64,000 bases of DNA, from the NCBI GenBank assembly GCA_019114465.1, contig DXFM01000013.1, positions 1 through 64,000 on the forward strand, in the 5' to 3' direction. Below, one piece after another: positions 51,053-60,237 of the stretch (its first letter is position 1; every line of letters starts with the position of its first letter). This DNA comes from Candidatus Lachnoclostridium avicola (GTDB taxonomy: Bacteria; Bacillota; Clostridia; Lachnospirales; Lachnospiraceae). A program made the position numbers and the translations under genes. The notes under the pieces are model-generated. The model searched no databases. It worked only from the letters and a program-made list of their open reading frames with translations, and had not been told where the DNA came from.

Positions 51053-52117
51053 TCAATCGGATGGAACGGCCCCCTCACAGGGAACCGTTTCCTCAAACCA
51101 GCCGAGCATCAGATCCACCGCCATGCCGTAGCTCTCCACTCCATGCTCCTGGCTGTTGGCTTTTAAATATGTATCGTTGACGGCTTCCGCCGCGTCCGCC
51201 ACCTTTCCCTCATACTGATCCCAGAACCGGTTGTTTGCCTCCAGATCCGTCAGAATTTCTGCTTTTAACAAACCGCGGATCTCCACGTAGCTCTCCGGAT
51301 CCGCCGCTGCCAGGGCATTTCCCGCGTAGACCCACCCCATCACGTAAGCGCTGTAGAGGAACTGCCTCTCGTCCGACTTCAGGCAGGCCAGAAAGCCGAT
51401 GAAATTGGCCTCGTCCTCCCGCATGAACCCTTTCAGATGGGAGAGCTCATGGCAGATGGTGTGGGGAATGTTATAGCTGACCATGGCGTTGTTGTAGTTG
51501 GCCTCAACAGTAAAAGGAGAATAGATTCCCGCCAGCTGCTGCACCGATAAAATCCAGGGCACCGTCAGGTATTTGGGCCGGGGATAATAGCCGGACAGCC
51601 GGGGATACTCCTCTCCCAGTGCCGTCATGGCCGCCACTCCCGCTTCTCCGTACTCTTCGCCGCTCATGCTCTGCCCCGCGCAGTCGGCATACGCGTTGGC
51701 CTGTTGGACCAGATATCGGCAGAACCGCTCCAGTTCCTCTTCCGTATGCCCTTCCGTCTCATAGGGCAGGTAAGAGGAAAAGGGGACGCAGTAGTAATTG
51801 ATCCCGCAGTTTAGGCTGTAGGACAGCAGCAGGGCTCCTGCGAGAAGCACAGCCCTGCTGAAAATTCCGGGCAGACTTCGCCGCCTCACCCCATATACCG
51901 CCGCCGCCAGAAGCAGCAGATAGATGCCGATCTCGGCCGCGGAAAAAGGCAGAATTCCAAACAATCTTCCCAGCAGATTCACCCACAGGGGATAAACGTG
52001 CACCGTGTACCAGTCCGCAAATCCCGGAATCTTCCTGGCGGCCGCCAGCAGGGCCAGCGCCGCCGCCAGGAAGACCGCTCCGGAAACCAGGCACCGGAAA
52101 TCTCTCTTTTTCTCCAT
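51053..52117 (-). CDS. DUF3810 membrane metalloprotease-like protein
   Basis: 354 residues from ATG 52117 (AGAGGTGA upstream); the open frame runs 66 codons further but without support. Three transmembrane segments near the N-terminus (about 10-30, 45-70, 82-105) precede an extracellular domain with the zinc-protease-like motif TICHELSHLKGFMREDEANFIGFLA (HELSH plus Glu ligands). Function unknown; the family is common in Lachnospiraceae. Monocistronic. Confidence 0.82.
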   Translation of the reverse strand: MEKKRDFRCLVSGAVFLAAALALLAAARKIPGFADWYTVHVYPLWVNLLGRLFGILPFSAAEIGIYLLLLAAAVYGVRRRSLPGIFSRAVLLAGALLLSYSLNCGINYYCVPFSSYLPYETEGHTEEELERFCRYLVQQANAYADCAGQSMSGEEYGEAGVAAMTALGEEYPRLSGYYPRPKYLTVPWILSVQQLAGIYSPFTVEANYNNAMVSYNIPHTICHELSHLKGFMREDEANFIGFLACLKSDERQFLYSAYVMGWVYAGNALAAADPESYVEIRGLLKAEILTDLEANNRFWDQYEGKVADAAEAVNDTYLKANSQEHGVESYGMAVDLMLGWFEETVPCEGAVPSD

Positions 52118-52328
52118 GATGTCACCTCTTTTTCGCTGAAAACAGACTGGGGCCATCCGATGGCCGTATGGAGACAGAACCCCGCTTACAAGCGAGCTTG
52201 ACGCGGGGCCCTGCCTCCCCCAGCCGCCGTCCTGGCCTGTTACAGGTATTATACCGATTTCTTCCTGGGGTTTCCATGGGGATTTCTGGCAAAAGTATGA
52301 AAATTTTATGTCCATTTCCGAAAACCCC

Positions 52329-52357
52329 TTGCACTTCCAGAATTTCTCATATAAACT
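52329..52357 (+). promoter_or_regulatory. Promoter of the signal peptidase gene
   Basis: TTGCAC, 17-bp spacer, TAAACT. The rest of the 285-bp gap (52118-52328) holds only a CCCCGC/GCGGGG hairpin near 52180-52207 on the DUF3810 side. Confidence 0.7.
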
Positions 52358-52401
52358 TAGTGGGTGTGTGAATCTGATGCGAGAAAGGAACGTGTATATA
52401 T

Positions 52402-52968
52402 ATGGAAAAAGAGAAAGATGCTCAGGAGAAGGAACCGTTTTCCCTGAAGAAAGAAATCCTCAGCTGGATCTGGATTATTGTGGTGGCCGCGGCCATCGCC
52501 TTCTTTTTAAATACATTCATCATCGCCAACAGCCGCGTGCCCAGCGGCTCCATGGAAAATACCATTATGACCGGAGACCGGGTCATCGGCTCCAGGCTCT
52601 CCTACAAATTCCACGAACCGGAGCGGGGTGACATCGCCATCTTCCATTTTCCCGACGATCCCACGGGAAAGACCCTGTACGTAAAGCGGATCATCGGCCT
52701 GCCCGGGGAGACCGTGGACATTGTGGACAGCCAGGTCTACATCAACGGCGAGCCGCTGGATGAGCCCTACATCCGGGAGCCCATGGACCCGGAGGAACCC
52801 ATGCACTTTGAAGTGCCGGAGGGCTGCTACTTCATGATGGGGGACAACCGAAACTATTCCTCTGACGCCAGATACTGGCACAACCATTACGTGGCAGAGG
52901 ACCAGATCATCGCAAAGGTGCTGTTCCGGTACTACCCCTTCTCCAAGATTTCCTGGCTGGATGAATAA
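52402..52968 (+). CDS. lepB: Type I signal peptidase
   Basis: 188 residues. A cytoplasmic N-terminus and one membrane helix (about 20-41) precede the S26 protease domain. The catalytic Ser is S50 in SRVPSGSMENTI and the general base is K95 in YVKRIIGLPGE; the C-terminal box GDNRNYSSDARYW is present. It removes signal peptides from exported proteins on the outer membrane face. Good promoter and terminator make it a single-gene unit. Confidence 0.94.
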   Translation: MEKEKDAQEKEPFSLKKEILSWIWIIVVAAAIAFFLNTFIIANSRVPSGSMENTIMTGDRVIGSRLSYKFHEPERGDIAIFHFPDDPTGKTLYVKRIIGLPGETVDIVDSQVYINGEPLDEPYIREPMDPEEPMHFEVPEGCYFMMGDNRNYSSDARYWHNHYVAEDQIIAKVLFRYYPFSKISWLDE

Positions 52969-52986
52969 AAGAAAACAGAGAACGTA

Positions 52987-53033
52987 AAAGACACCGCCTG
53001 ATCTGATGTAAGGACTGATCAGGCGGTGTCTTT
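52987..53033. terminator. Bidirectional terminator between lepB and the antiporter gene
   Basis: AAAGACACCGCCTGATC is exactly complementary to GATCAGGCGGTGTCTTT. It slightly overlaps the stop codon of the antiporter gene. Confidence 0.9.
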
Positions 53034-54237
53034 ATATTTCCCTGCAGTTTTTCAGCAGCCTTCGGTAACTCAAATCCATCCCCGCCGCCCCGAGAGGCGC
53101 CGTGATCAAAATAGCCAGCACCGCCACGGACAGAACCATCTGCCCGCAGGGCAGGCCCATAGCCAGGGGAACTGAACCGATAGCCGCCTGCACCGTGGCT
53201 TTGGGCAGATAGGCAATCACGCAGAAAAGCCGTTCCTTTCCCGTCAGTTCCGTTCTCATAAGGCAGAGGGCAACGCCCGCGGACCGGAACAGAAGAGCCA
53301 GGACGATCATCAGAACGGCAGCTCCTCCGGCTGCCAGCGTATAGCGGATATCCACGGCGGCTCCCACCAGCACAAACAGCAGAATCTCCGCCGCCAGCCA
53401 CAGCTTGCCGAATTTTTCCGAGAGACGCCTGGTCACAGCCGGAATGCTCTTGATTCGGATGGCGCAGGCCATGCTCACCACTGCCAGCAGACCGGAGACA
53501 GGCACCTTTCCCTCCAGCCGGTCTTCTGCCGCCATGAGAAGAAAGGACACGCCCAGAACTAATATCACCTTCATGCTGTTTCTCACATAATCTCCCTGTC
53601 TGTACGCCTTTTCAAAAAACAGGCTGACCCCGTATCCCACAGCCGCGCCCAGCACAATTCCCAGAACGATGGATATGGGAATCGCTGCAAAATCCGCCGC
53701 ATCCGCCTTCCCTCCCTGGGCCATTCCCACAAAGGTGGAAAACAGCACGATGACAAAGATATCGTCGCAGGACGCTCCCGCCATGATCAGCTGGGGAATC
53801 CGTTTGTCCGTGCCGTATCCGGATTCCATGAGCTGAACCATCCGCGGAATCACCACCGCCGGGGACACCGCTCCCAGGACAGCTCCCATGACGGCGGCCT
53901 CCACCGGTCTGATCCCCATAATCCGGGGAGCAAACAGAAAAAAGGCCAGAATCTCGAAGCTGGCCGGCACGCAGGACATCATGAGAGCAGGTCGCCCCAC
54001 TTTCTTCAGATCTGCCAGATCCAGGGACAGACCGGCCTTCAGCAGAATAATGATCAGGGCCATCTGCCGCAGATCAGCGGAAATGGACAGAATGGACGGA
54101 TCCAGAAGATCAAGAACATATGGCCCCAGAAGAATGCCTGTTATAAGCATTCCGATAATCCGCGGCAGCCCGATTTTTCCGCAGAGGGCCGCCATGGCCG
54201 GGCCGGCAAGCAAAATAAATCCAAGTGACGTCAGCAT
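53032..54237 (-). CDS. Cation:proton antiporter (CPA family)
   Basis: 401 residues from ATG 54237 (AAGGAGG upstream). Eleven to thirteen hydrophobic segments from residue 3 on. The start LGFILLAGPAMAALCGKIGLPRIIGMLITGILLGPYVL matches the Na+/H+ exchanger domain; ASCDDIFVIVLFS carries the paired acidic ion-binding position of CPA proteins. No TrkA-N or TrkA-C domain is fused. It should exchange Na+ or K+ for H+. A riboswitch-like leader with terminator precedes it, pointing to ion-dependent control. Confidence 0.88.
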   Translation of the reverse strand: MLTSLGFILLAGPAMAALCGKIGLPRIIGMLITGILLGPYVLDLLDPSILSISADLRQMALIIILLKAGLSLDLADLKKVGRPALMMSCVPASFEILAFFLFAPRIMGIRPVEAAVMGAVLGAVSPAVVIPRMVQLMESGYGTDKRIPQLIMAGASCDDIFVIVLFSTFVGMAQGGKADAADFAAIPISIVLGIVLGAAVGYGVSLFFEKAYRQGDYVRNSMKVILVLGVSFLLMAAEDRLEGKVPVSGLLAVVSMACAIRIKSIPAVTRRLSEKFGKLWLAAEILLFVLVGAAVDIRYTLAAGGAAVLMIVLALLFRSAGVALCLMRTELTGKERLFCVIAYLPKATVQAAIGSVPLAMGLPCGQMVLSVAVLAILITAPLGAAGMDLSYRRLLKNCREI

Positions 54238-54256
54238 ACATTTTCCTCCTTCAGAC

Positions 54257-54353
54257 GCAAAAAAGCCGATGGCTTTCCTGCAATTTTCCAATCACAGAAG
54301 TCATCAGCTTATCATAAGCGGTTTAGGTTTCCCACGGGAGAACTTCATTCCCG
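54257..54353 (-). promoter_or_regulatory. Riboswitch-like attenuator leader of the antiporter gene
   Basis: The roughly 115-nt 5' leader folds into CGGGA/TCCCG (54327-54350), GCTTA-TGA-TAAGC (near 54306-54319) and CTGTGATT-GGAA-AATTGCAG (near 54281-54300), followed by a terminator AAAGCC-ATC-GGCTTT with six T (54257-54276) that ends just before the AGGAGG. Aptamer-like folding plus terminator upstream of an ion antiporter suggests an ion riboswitch; Na+-I (DUF1646 motif) would be the first class to test, but I cannot confirm the consensus by eye. Confidence 0.6.
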
Positions 54354-54359
54354 GGTGGT

Positions 54360-54388
54360 ATTATAACCTGTGGGGATATATTTGTAAA
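54360..54388 (-). promoter_or_regulatory. Promoter of the antiporter leader
   Basis: Minus strand TTTACA, 17-bp spacer, TATAAT, near consensus. Confidence 0.85.
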
Positions 54389-54472
54389 TGGTTTTTTACC
54401 GGCGGACGCCCCGTCGCTCCGTGATCTTCGTCTGGTTTTGCATTTACAATTCCTGCCATCCCGCAGTATATA

Positions 54473-54828
54473 GTGGAAGAAAATACGCAAGATAATGCGG
54501 AAGTTAAGGAGGTATGTTTATGGAAAAATAACCGTATTAAATCCATCCATTCGTCCCTGAAAATTGAAGCGAATTCCCTTTCCATGGGACAGGTTCGGGA
54601 TGTCATTAACGGAAAGCCTGTATTGGGCGAACAAAGGGAGATTCAGGAAGTAAAGGTTCTGATACCATTGAAATTGAATATGGAAATCAGCGCATCACTC
54701 AAGAAATTCAGCCTGGAACCAACAAAATTACATTCACTGCCCATGATGACTATAGCGGAGGTTTTAGTATTACCCTTCATGGTCCAAACACCATTTATAT
54801 CCGAAATGCTGTATTAAACCCGCAATAA
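54473..54828 (+). pseudogene. AT-rich coding relic, frameshifted
   Basis: Two protein-like stretches lie in different plus-strand frames. The first (from about 54473) reads IEANSLSMGQVRDVINGKPV; the second (from 54649 to the stop at 54826) reads GSDTIEIEYGNQRITQEIQP and continues to NTIYIRNAVLNPQ, a beta-rich pattern typical of secreted or lipoprotein domains. Base composition is clearly poorer in GC than the neighbours. No intact start: the AAGGAGG at about 54508 is followed by ATG-GAA-AAA-TAA. Most likely the remains of a transferred gene; family not recognised. Confidence 0.45.
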
Positions 54829-54848
54829 TCAGCCAGTTTCACTAAACA

Positions 54849-54885
54849 AATCCGGCCTGCCGCATCACCTGCGGCAGGCCGGATT
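54849..54885. terminator. Strong terminator hairpin after rpiB
   Basis: AATCCGGCCTGCCGCA and its exact complement, a 16-bp stem with a 5-nt loop. The minus strand continues TGTTTAG. It closes the lactonase-aroC-rpiB run. Confidence 0.8.
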
Positions 54886-54894
54886 CTCTCATTT

Positions 54895-55335
54895 TTACTT
54901 ATTCTCAATCTCCATAATCATATCCACCCGTCTCTGGTGGCGGCCGCCCTCAAATTCAGCGTCCAGCCACTCCTTGACGATCATCTTGGCCAGCTCGTCG
55001 CCCACCACTCTGGCGCCGAAGGCCAGGACGTTGGAATTGTTGTGCATTCTGGAGAGCTTGGCAGTGTAGGGCTCGCTGCAGACGCAGGCCCGGATGCCCT
55101 TTACCTTGTTGGCAGCCAGGGAGATGCCCACGCCGGTACCGCAGATGGCGATGCCCAGATCTGCCTCGCCGTCCGCCACGGCCCGTCCCACCTTCTCGCC
55201 GTAGATGGGGTAGTCGCAGCTCTCTCTGCTGTCTGTGCCCAGATTGATCACCTCATAGCCCAGTTCTTTCAGATAATCGCTGATGGTGTTTTTTAAATCC
55301 ACCGCCGTATGGTCATTTCCGATTGCAATTTTCAT
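54895..55335 (-). CDS. rpiB: Ribose-5-phosphate isomerase B
   Basis: 146 residues from ATG 55335 with AAAGGAGAC upstream. RpiB/LacAB motifs: MKIAIGNDHTAVDLK, SCDYPIYGEKVGRAV, GIAICGTGVGISLAANK (catalytic Cys in CGTG) and RMHNNSNVLAFGARVVG. It interconverts ribose 5-phosphate and ribulose 5-phosphate in the pentose phosphate pathway; its role in feeding erythrose 4-phosphate supply fits with aroC just upstream (31 bp). Confidence 0.94.
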   Translation of the reverse strand: MKIAIGNDHTAVDLKNTISDYLKELGYEVINLGTDSRESCDYPIYGEKVGRAVADGEADLGIAICGTGVGISLAANKVKGIRACVCSEPYTAKLSRMHNNSNVLAFGARVVGDELAKMIVKEWLDAEFEGGRHQRRVDMIMEIENK

Positions 55336-55366
55336 CAAACTTGTCTCCTTTTCTATCTGTTCTTTA

Positions 55367-56464
55367 TCATGAGAAAAATTTCTGAATTCTGTCCAGCCGG
55401 GACGTCATGGACTGAAGAAGCAGATCCGCCGCCGTCAGGGCCGCCATGGACTCCACCACCACCACAGCCCTGGGCACGATCACCGGGTCGTGGCGGCCGG
55501 TGATGGCGATCTGAGTGTCCTCCCCGGAGCGGGTCACCGTCTGCTGGGGACTGGCGATGGACGGGGTGGGCTTAAACGCCGCCCGAATCCGAATCTCGCT
55601 TCCGTCGCTCATGCCGCCCAGAATGCCGCCGCTGTGGTTGGTACGTTTTTTTACCTCTCCATGATCCATGTAAAAACCGTCATTGTTCTTCGATCCCCGG
55701 CTCGCCGCCGCCAGGAAACCGTCCCCGATCTCCACACCTTTAACGGCTCCGATGGACATGACGGCCTTTGCCAGGCAGGCGTCCAGCTTCTCAAACACCG
55801 GCTCGCCCACGCCCACAGGCATACCCATGATCACGCACTCCACAATGCCGCCGGCGGAGTCCGTCTCCGACATCCGCTTATCCAGCAGCTTTTCCGCCCG
55901 CTCCGCCGCCTCTTTGTCAGGCATGTAAAGGCGGTTCTTTTCCATTTCCTCCCAGGAAAAGCGGCTCCTGTCGATGGACACGTCTCCGATGGCGCTGGTG
56001 TAAGCCCGCACCCGGATTCCCAGGCTCTCCAGGAATTTCGACGCCACCGCTCCCGCCGCCACACGGCCGGCAGTTTCCCGGCCGGAGGAACGGCCGCCGC
56101 CCCGGTAGTCCCGGAAGCCGTACTTCAAATCAAAAGTGTAGTCCGCGTGGCCCGGCCGGTACACCTCCATGAGATTGCCGTAGTCTTTGGATCTCTGATC
56201 CTTGTTCCATATTATCATGGAAATGGGCGTTCCCGTAGTTTTCCCCTCAAACACGCCGGAGAGGATCTCCACCCGGTCCCCCTCCGCCCTGGCGGTGGTA
56301 TACCGGCTCTGTCCCGGCTTTCTCCGGTCCAGATAAACCTGAATATCCTCCTCGCAGAGAGAAAGACCGGCGGGGCAGCCGTCCACGACTGCCCCGATTG
56401 CCTTTCCGTGAGATTCTCCCCAGGTGGTTACACGAAATATTGTTCCAAATCCTGAACCTGCCAT
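55367..56464 (-). CDS. aroC: Chorismate synthase
   Basis: 365 residues. Signature patterns are present: GESHGKAIGAVVDGCPAGL near the N-terminus, the central RYRGGGRSSGRETAGRVAAGA-like segment (here DYRGGGRSSGRETAGRVAAG) and RHDPVIVPRAVVVVE at the C-terminus. It makes chorismate from EPSP with reduced FMN, the last common step of aromatic amino acid and folate synthesis. Other aro genes are not in the window. Confidence 0.95.
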   Translation of the reverse strand: MAGSGFGTIFRVTTWGESHGKAIGAVVDGCPAGLSLCEEDIQVYLDRRKPGQSRYTTARAEGDRVEILSGVFEGKTTGTPISMIIWNKDQRSKDYGNLMEVYRPGHADYTFDLKYGFRDYRGGGRSSGRETAGRVAAGAVASKFLESLGIRVRAYTSAIGDVSIDRSRFSWEEMEKNRLYMPDKEAAERAEKLLDKRMSETDSAGGIVECVIMGMPVGVGEPVFEKLDACLAKAVMSIGAVKGVEIGDGFLAAASRGSKNNDGFYMDHGEVKKRTNHSGGILGGMSDGSEIRIRAAFKPTPSIASPQQTVTRSGEDTQIAITGRHDPVIVPRAVVVVESMAALTAADLLLQSMTSRLDRIQKFFS

Positions 56465-56476
56465 GAGTCCTCCTTT

Positions 56477-57532
56477 TTATTTCACCCGCACAAACACACA
56501 GCTGTTGGGCTCGTCAATGTTAATGGAACGGCCGCACATCACCAGCAGACCCTTCTCATAATTCACCCGGAAGAAGGAGATATTTCCGCCGTGGTTGATG
56601 GACGCGATGTGCTCGTCATCCGGGAATACCGCAATGTCCTTGGGGTAATCTCCGCTCACCGGCAGGCAGCAGATAAACTCCAGAAGTCCCGTCTCCTTGT
56701 CCCGCTTGTAGACGCTGATGGAGTTGTCCCCGGCGTTGCTGCAGAACAGGTGGTTCTCGTCGTTGGAGAACCGCATGGCGCAGGCGGCGGTCAGCTGGCT
56801 CATGTTCTTCGGGCCGGTGGTGGGGATGGTCTGGATCCGCTCAATCTTCGGAACCCGGTCCCCCGTCTCATATGTAAATACGTCGATCACATTTTTCAGC
56901 TCATACACCAGATAGATAAACTTGCCGTCGGAGCTGAACCGGAAGCACTTGGGCGCAGACTGGAGATCGCAGCGGATGGCGTCCACCAGAGAGAGCTTTT
57001 CGTTCTGCTCGCTGAACCGGTAGATCTTCACCTGGTCGATACCGGAATCCGCCATCATCACAAACTTGCCGTCCGGTGTTCTCCTGGTACAGGTAATATG
57101 GGGACGGAATGTCCTCTCGGCCACTGTTCCCAGTCCCTTGTGGAAGACGCTGTCCACGATCTCGCCCACAGAACCGTCCTTGTTCAGGCGGAGCACTGTG
57201 GATTTTCCGTCATGGAAACCGGACACAAACAGATACCGGTCGTTGGCGTCCGTAGACAGATGACAGCCTCTCATTCCCCGGATGGACGCCGTGTTCAGCC
57301 GGGCCAGGCTACCGTTTTCCAGAATGCGGAAAGACACGACTCCCTCATCCGCTATGGAGTAAAGGGTTTTCCCGCTGCTGGACGCCACCAGATAGGAGGC
57401 GTTGTTCACTTCCTCCTCGCATCTGGGGATAAACAGCCCCTTCTCCAGATCCACATCAAAAACCGTAATGCCCTTTGCCTTTCCCATAAATGTATAGGAA
57501 CCGACATAAGCCATGTATTTGCCTTTCATCAT
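56477..57532 (-). CDS. Lactonase-family beta-propeller protein (YkgB/Pgl type)
   Basis: 351 residues from ATG 57532 with a perfect AGGAGG 6 bp upstream. Seven-bladed propeller pattern: MAYVGSYTFMGKAKGITVFDVD at the start, NNASYLVASSSGKTLYSI, GCHLSTDANDRYLFVSGFHDG, RPHITCTRRTPDGKFVMMADSGIDQVKIY and later CAMRFSNDENHLFCSNAGDNSISVY. Family members hydrolyse 6-phosphogluconolactone or other sugar lactones. Twelve bp upstream of aroC, so co-transcribed; it may serve the pentose phosphate route with rpiB. Confidence 0.85.
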   Translation of the reverse strand: MMKGKYMAYVGSYTFMGKAKGITVFDVDLEKGLFIPRCEEEVNNASYLVASSSGKTLYSIADEGVVSFRILENGSLARLNTASIRGMRGCHLSTDANDRYLFVSGFHDGKSTVLRLNKDGSVGEIVDSVFHKGLGTVAERTFRPHITCTRRTPDGKFVMMADSGIDQVKIYRFSEQNEKLSLVDAIRCDLQSAPKCFRFSSDGKFIYLVYELKNVIDVFTYETGDRVPKIERIQTIPTTGPKNMSQLTAACAMRFSNDENHLFCSNAGDNSISVYKRDKETGLLEFICCLPVSGDYPKDIAVFPDDEHIASINHGGNISFFRVNYEKGLLVMCGRSINIDEPNSCVFVRVK

Positions 57533-57694
57533 GTCAATCCTCCTGATTTTTCCTTCGGAAACACCGAGTCTTCTTTGTCTTTCATTATCCACATTTTTCA
57601 TTCCGTTGTCAATGTTTACTACTGGAAAAAACGCGTTTCCCCCCAGGCTCCTCTCCACTTTACGGGATCTTTACAAAATTCGACAGGAAGCGTA

Positions 57695-57722
57695 TTGACA
57701 CCGCTCTGTTTTTCTGTATAAT
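57695..57722 (+). promoter_or_regulatory. Promoter of the pot operon
   Basis: TTGACA, 16-bp spacer, TATAAT on the plus strand, about 65 bp before the regulator gene. AAAGTTAAGGAGG follows as ribosome site. Confidence 0.85.
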
Positions 57723-57788
57723 GAATGGTGCTGTTGTTTATTATTACTAAACTTTTTGATTAATAATATAAAGTTAAGGAGGAGTGAC

Positions 57789-58322
57789 ATGGATATCGGC
57801 AGCAGATTGAAAGAGCTGCGCATCTTAAAGGGACTCACTCAGGAGGAGCTGGCTGATCGGGCGGAGCTGTCCAAGGGCTTTATCTCTCAGGTAGAGCGGA
57901 ATCTGACTTCCCCTTCCATCGCCACTCTCATGGACATTCTCCAGTGTCTGGGAACCTCCGTCAGTGAGTTCTTCAGCGAAACGCCGGAGGAACAGATCAT
58001 ATTCGGCCGGCAGGACTATTTCGTCAAATACGACGCAGAATTGAAAAATGAAATCCAGTGGATCATCCCCAACGCCCAGAAAAACAGGATGGAGCCCATT
58101 CTCCTCACCCTGGAGGCGGGGGGATCCACCTGCCCGGACAATCCCCATGAGGGGGAGGAATTCGGCTATGTACTTCAGGGATCTGTGACCATCCACCTGG
58201 GAAACCGGATCCAGCGGGCGAAAAAGGGGGAATCCTTTTATTTCACCGCAGACAAGAACCACTATCTCACCAGCCGGGGAGGAGCAGTGCTGATCTGGGT
58301 CAGCTCCCCGCCCAGCTTTTAA
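57789..58322 (+). CDS. HTH-cupin transcriptional regulator of polyamine uptake
   Basis: 177 residues from ATG 57789 (AAGGAGG upstream). An XRE helix-turn-helix (GSRLKELRILKGLTQEELADRAELSKGFISQVERN, 3-60) is followed by a cupin domain (100-175; HEGEEFGYVLQGSVTIHLG, YFTADKNHYLTS). This layout (PuuR-like) commonly controls polyamine genes. It is first in the operon and 25 bp before potA, so it probably senses a polyamine and controls its own transporter. Confidence 0.9.
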   Translation: MDIGSRLKELRILKGLTQEELADRAELSKGFISQVERNLTSPSIATLMDILQCLGTSVSEFFSETPEEQIIFGRQDYFVKYDAELKNEIQWIIPNAQKNRMEPILLTLEAGGSTCPDNPHEGEEFGYVLQGSVTIHLGNRIQRAKKGESFYFTADKNHYLTSRGGAVLIWVSSPPSF

Positions 58323-58346
58323 AACACACGCAAAAGGAGAAGGAAC

Positions 58347-59423
58347 ATGGAACACCCACTCATTGATTTGGTAAATATTTCAAAAACATTCGACGACACC
58401 CTGGTGCTGGACGATCTGAATCTGGCCGTAAAGGAAAATACCTTCGTCACTCTTCTGGGACCGTCTGGCTGCGGCAAAACCACCACCTTAAGGATCATCG
58501 GCGGATTTGAGACCCCGGACAAGGGAAAAGTGATTTTCGACGGACAGGATATCACCAGCCTGCCCCCCAACAAGCGGCAGCTGAACACCGTTTTTCAGAA
58601 ATACGCCCTGTTCACCCACATGACCATCGCGGAAAACATCGCTTTCGGCCTGAAAATCAAAAACAAGCCGAAGGCCTATATCGACGACAAGATCAAATAT
58701 GCCTTAAAGCTGGTGAACCTGGACGGATTTGAAAACCGCAGCGTCTCCTCCCTCTCCGGCGGCCAGCAGCAGCGGATCGCCATCGCCAGGGCCATTGTAA
58801 ACGAGCCCCGGGTGCTTCTGCTGGACGAGCCTCTGGGTGCTCTGGACTTAAAGCTGCGCCAGGATATGCAGTATGAGCTGATCCGGCTGAAAAACGAGCT
58901 GGGAATCACGTTCATCTACGTAACCCACGACCAGGAAGAGGCCCTGACCATGTCCGACACCATCGTGGTCATGAACCAGGGATACATCCAGCAGATGGGC
59001 ACGCCGGAGCAGATCTACAACGAACCGGAAAACGCCTTCGTGGCGGATTTCATCGGGGAGAGCAACATTGTGCCCGGCACCATGATCCGGGACGAGCTGG
59101 TGGAGATCTTCGGGGCAAAATTTGCCTGTGTGGACAAGGGATTCGGCAACAACCGGCCGGTGGACGTGGTGATCCGGCCGGAGGATATTGAGCTGGTGGA
59201 GCCGGAGGAGGGAACTCTGGCCGGCGTGTGCACCCACCTGATTTTCAAGGGCGTTCACTATGAGATGGAGGTGACCACCCCCGACGGCTTTGAATGGCTG
59301 GTCCACTCCACCACCATGTGTCCGGTGGGGAAAAAGGTGGGCATCCGGGTGGATCCGTTCAACATCCAGATCATGAACAAACCTGCATCTGAGGACGAGG
59401 AGGCCGTGGGAGTCAATGAATAG
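58347..59423 (+). CDS. potA: Spermidine/putrescine ABC transporter ATPase
   Basis: 358 residues. Intact motifs: Walker [11 protein letters not shown]-loop [10 protein letters not shown], signature [16 protein letters not shown], Walker [12 protein letters not shown] and switch His in [11 protein letters not shown]-terminal TOBE domain follows ([16 protein letters not shown]). It energises polyamine import with PotB and PotCD. Overlaps potB by 8 bp. Its intact motifs contrast with the eroded MalK-like ATPase at 7601. Confidence 0.96.
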   Translation: MEHPLIDLVNISKTFDDTLVLDDLNLAVKENTFVTLLGPSGCGKTTTLRIIGGFETPDKGKVIFDGQDITSLPPNKRQLNTVFQKYALFTHMTIAENIAFGLKIKNKPKAYIDDKIKYALKLVNLDGFENRSVSSLSGGQQQRIAIARAIVNEPRVLLLDEPLGALDLKLRQDMQYELIRLKNELGITFIYVTHDQEEALTMSDTIVVMNQGYIQQMGTPEQIYNEPENAFVADFIGESNIVPGTMIRDELVEIFGAKFACVDKGFGNNRPVDVVIRPEDIELVEPEEGTLAGVCTHLIFKGVHYEMEVTTPDGFEWLVHSTTMCPVGKKVGIRVDPFNIQIMNKPASEDEEAVGVNE

Positions 59424-60237
59424 CAAAGCATCCAGATTACTGGCGGGGCCCTATATTGTGTGGATGGTCGGTTTCACCGTCATCCCCCTGATTCTGATTA
59501 TCATCTACGGACTGACTGACGCAAACGGCCACTTCACCCTGGCCAACGTGGCGGCCATCTCCTCGCCGGAGCACTTAAAATCCCTGCTCCTGGCCCTGGT
59601 TCTGGCCCTGGCAAGCACGGTGATCTGCCTGGTCATGGCCTATCCCCTGGCTCTGATCCTGCGAAACCGCAACGTGGGAAAGGGGAGCTTTATCGTATTT
59701 ATATTTATTCTTCCCATGTGGATGAATTTCCTGCTGCGCACCATGGCCTGGCAGACCCTGCTGGAGAGAAACGGGGTGATCAACGGAATCTTAAATTTCC
59801 TTCACCTGCCCTCCCTCTCCATCATCAACACCCCATGGGCCATCATCCTGGGCATGGTGTACAACTTCCTGCCCTTTATGGTCCTTCCTATTTATAATGT
59901 GCTGGCAAAAATCGACGACGATGTGATCAACGCCGCCAAGGACCTGGGAGCCAGCAATTTCCAGACCATCACCAGAATCCTGATCCCTTTAAGCGTTCCA
60001 GGCATCATCAGCGGAATCAACATGGTGTTTGTCCCCGCCCTGACCACCTTCGTGATCTCCAACCTTCTGGGCGGCAGCAAGATCCTGCTCATCGGAAATG
60101 TCATCGAGCAGGAATTTACCAGGGGAAGCAACTGGCATCTGGGCTCCGGCCTGTCCCTGGTGCTCATGGTCTTTATTCTGGTGAGCATGGCCTTCATGGC
60201 CAAATATGACAAAGAAGGGGAAGGAGCTGCATTCTGA
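59416..60237 (+). CDS. potB: Spermidine/putrescine ABC transporter permease PotB
   Basis: 273 residues, six transmembrane helices. The EAA loop that docks on PotA is visible at [27 protein letters not shown]. Start [20 protein letters not shown] is typical. It forms the membrane channel with the PotC part of the next protein. TGATG: its stop overlaps the next start by one base. Confidence 0.94.
   Translation: MNSKASRLLAGPYIVWMVGFTVIPLILIIIYGLTDANGHFTLANVAAISSPEHLKSLLLALVLALASTVICLVMAYPLALILRNRNVGKGSFIVFIFILPMWMNFLLRTMAWQTLLERNGVINGILNFLHLPSLSIINTPWAIILGMVYNFLPFMVLPIYNVLAKIDDDVINAAKDLGASNFQTITRILIPLSVPGIISGINMVFVPALTTFVISNLLGGSKILLIGNVIEQEFTRGSNWHLGSGLSLVLMVFILVSMAFMAKYDKEGEGAAF

Noticed and set aside
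54257-54353. c-di-AMP (ydaO) riboswitch call for the antiporter leader
   Set aside because: The leader is too short and lacks the long two-fold aptamer of ydaO elements; kept only as an unassigned riboswitch-like leader.
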